A DNA stretch of 12,278 nt from JAFAQB01 sp045808425 (GTDB lineage: Archaea > Thermoproteota > Nitrososphaeria > Nitrososphaerales > Nitrososphaeraceae). Shown piece by piece: positions 11,242 to 12,278 of this stretch (position 1 is the stretch's first letter; each line of letters opens with the position of its first letter). Made by a program: the position numbers and the translations under genes. Under the pieces are notes generated by a model, which was not told where the DNA came from, did no database searches, and worked only from the letters and a program-made list of their open reading frames with translations. The stretch covers positions 1 through 12,278 of the forward strand of contig JBJMFM010000134.1 in NCBI GenBank assembly GCA_045808425.1, given 5' to 3'.

Positions 11242-12278
11242 ATGTCAATTCAACAAGGTTCAGCTGGCGGAATGCCAGTATTAATATTGAAAGAGGGGTC
11301 TAGTCAGACCAAAGGTCGCGACGCTCAGAAAAACAACATTACTGCTGCAAAATTGATCGCTGAGATAGTAAGAAGTTCCCTTGGTCCTAGAGGTATGGAC
11401 AAAATGCTGGTAGATACTCTTGGTGACGTTACAATTACAAACGACGGCGCAACTATTTTGAAGGAAATTGATGCCCAGCATCCAGCAGCTAAGATGATGG
11501 TTGAGATTAGCAAAGCGACGGATAATGAAGTAGGTGATGGTACGTCATCGGTAGTAATATTAGCAGGTGCTCTAATTGACAAGGCAGAGGAACTAATTGG
11601 GAAGGATGTACATCCAACGATCATAGTGGATGGTTATAGAAAGAGCGCTACTAAGGCTATTGAAGTTCTCAATCACATTGCTCAGAAGATTGATCCCACT
11701 GAAAAAGAGCAATTATCTAGAATTGCAAAGACATCCATGCAAACAAAACTTGTCTCAAAGGAAGCTGGTGAGCTGGCACAGATTGTAGTCAATGCAATAT
11801 CACAAGTATCGGAAAAATCTGATTCCGGCTACAAAGTGGATATTGATGATGTCAAGGTCGAGAAGAAGGCAGGCGGATCATTGCACGAGACTAAATTGAT
11901 CAAGGGTATTGTTCTTGACAAGGAAGTTGTGCATGGTGGAATGCCAAAAAGAATAGAAAAAGCAAAGATTGCACTTATCAATTCTGCACTCGAGATTGAA
12001 AAGACAGAGTTTGATGTCAAGATAAACATCAATTCTCCAGAACAAATGAATATGTTTTTGGAGGAAGAGAATAGAATGTTAAAAGGCATGGTTGACAAAG
12101 TTATTGCCGCGGGTGCCAACGTGGTTGTTTGTCAGAAAGGTATTGATGATATAGCACAACATTATCTGGCAAAGGCTAACGTATTGACAGTACGTAGAGT
12201 AAAGGAAAGCGATATGACTAAGTTAGCAAGAGCGACAGGCGCACGAGTAGTAAATAATCTTGAGGATCTCACAACGAG
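11242..12278 (+). CDS. ths: Thermosome subunit (group II chaperonin), 3' end beyond the window
   Basis: This is a subunit of the double-ring, ATP-driven archaeal chaperonin that folds cytoplasmic proteins. About 345 codons are present, of an expected 540-570. The equatorial domain shows SSLGPRGMDKMLVDTLGD (45-62), the nucleotide-site motifs NDGATIL (67-73) and GDGTSSVV (98-105). The intermediate and apical domains follow, with KKAGGSLHETKLIKGIVLDK, HGGMPKRI, the helical-protrusion region after INSPEQMN, and VVVCQKGIDDIAQHYLAK. The sequence remains open at the window end within RRVKESDMTKLARATGA and the next residues. The ATG at 11242 gives MSIQQGSAGGMPVLILKEGS, normal for thaumarchaeal thermosomes. 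GDGTSSVV where many have GDGTTSVV is a mild variation. It cannot be told which paralogue (alpha or beta) this is. Confidence 0.96.
   Translation, partial: MSIQQGSAGGMPVLILKEGSSQTKGRDAQKNNITAAKLIAEIVRSSLGPRGMDKMLVDTLGDVTITNDGATILKEIDAQHPAAKMMVEISKATDNEVGDGTSSVVILAGALIDKAEELIGKDVHPTIIVDGYRKSATKAIEVLNHIAQKIDPTEKEQLSRIAKTSMQTKLVSKEAGELAQIVVNAISQVSEKSDSGYKVDIDDVKVEKKAGGSLHETKLIKGIVLDKEVVHGGMPKRIEKAKIALINSALEIEKTEFDVKININSPEQMNMFLEEENRMLKGMVDKVIAAGANVVVCQKGIDDIAQHYLAKANVLTVRRVKESDMTKLARATGARVVNNLEDLTT

Noticed and set aside
11281..12119. Several minus-strand frames under the thermosome gene
   Set aside because: The plus-strand frame is an unmistakable chaperonin; these are antisense shadows.
1..12278. 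Novel defence system, prophage or mobile element
   Set aside because: No nuclease, transposase, integrase, reverse transcriptase, toxin-antitoxin pair or phage structural gene could be recognised. The unknown genes here are small, helical, zinc-ribbon or exported, and do not form a conserved-looking cassette.

Overview
The window looks like chromosome of an ammonia-oxidising archaeon (Thaumarchaeota/Nitrososphaeria), most likely of the Nitrososphaera/Nitrosocosmicus type. The evidence is archaeal information-processing genes (aIF2-alpha followed by Nop10, and a group II chaperonin), an archaeal lipid-type geranylgeranyl reductase homologue, TATA-like boxes about 25-30 nt before several start codons (leaderless genes), sequon-rich secreted proteins, and long A+T-rich spacers. 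The genus-level guess is inference from gene style only.

Layout. Positions 1-2400 are gene-poor. They hold the 5' end of a leftward gene cut by the window edge, a decayed secreted-protein gene (416-744), a small helical protein (1116-1334, minus) and a second, heavily decayed secreted-protein gene (1785-2307). Fused to the end of the latter is a short fossil of a response-regulator receiver domain (2308-2372). A 40-residue zinc-ribbon gene follows (2493-2615). Positions 2862-4660 are a rightward block of intact housekeeping genes: corrinoid adenosyltransferase, aIF2-alpha and Nop10. Positions 4887-6535 carry two leftward genes for exported proteins, a small sequon-rich one and a beta-helix one. 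A rightward FAD-dependent reductase of the geranylgeranyl reductase family is at 7115-8146. It converges on a leftward pair: a two-helix membrane protein (8599-9108) and a broken glycosyltransferase (8208-8574). A further leftward group has an isocitrate lyase/PEP mutase superfamily enzyme (9617-10501), a frameshifted small gene behind it (9337-9572), and upstream a zinc-ribbon gene (10767-10946) with a possible leaderless microprotein (10647-10745). The window ends inside a thermosome subunit gene (11242 onward).

How the genes work together. aIF2-alpha and Nop10 form a translation/ribosome-biogenesis operon, 4 nt apart. The adenosyltransferase makes adenosylcobalamin, used for example by the methylmalonyl-CoA mutase of the archaeal carbon-fixation cycle. 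The reductase probably saturates isoprenoid chains. The exported proteins and the glycosyltransferase remnant belong to the cell surface.

The main theme of the hunt is decay. At least five loci can be read as broken genes by switching frame, while the core genes beside them are intact. I saw no CRISPR array, tRNA, rRNA, transposase or obvious new defence system. The most interesting items are the glycosyltransferase fossil whose codons form a hairpin between convergent genes, the chimeric fossil at 1785-2372, and three short genes supported mainly by zinc-ribbon cysteines or a well-placed TATA box.
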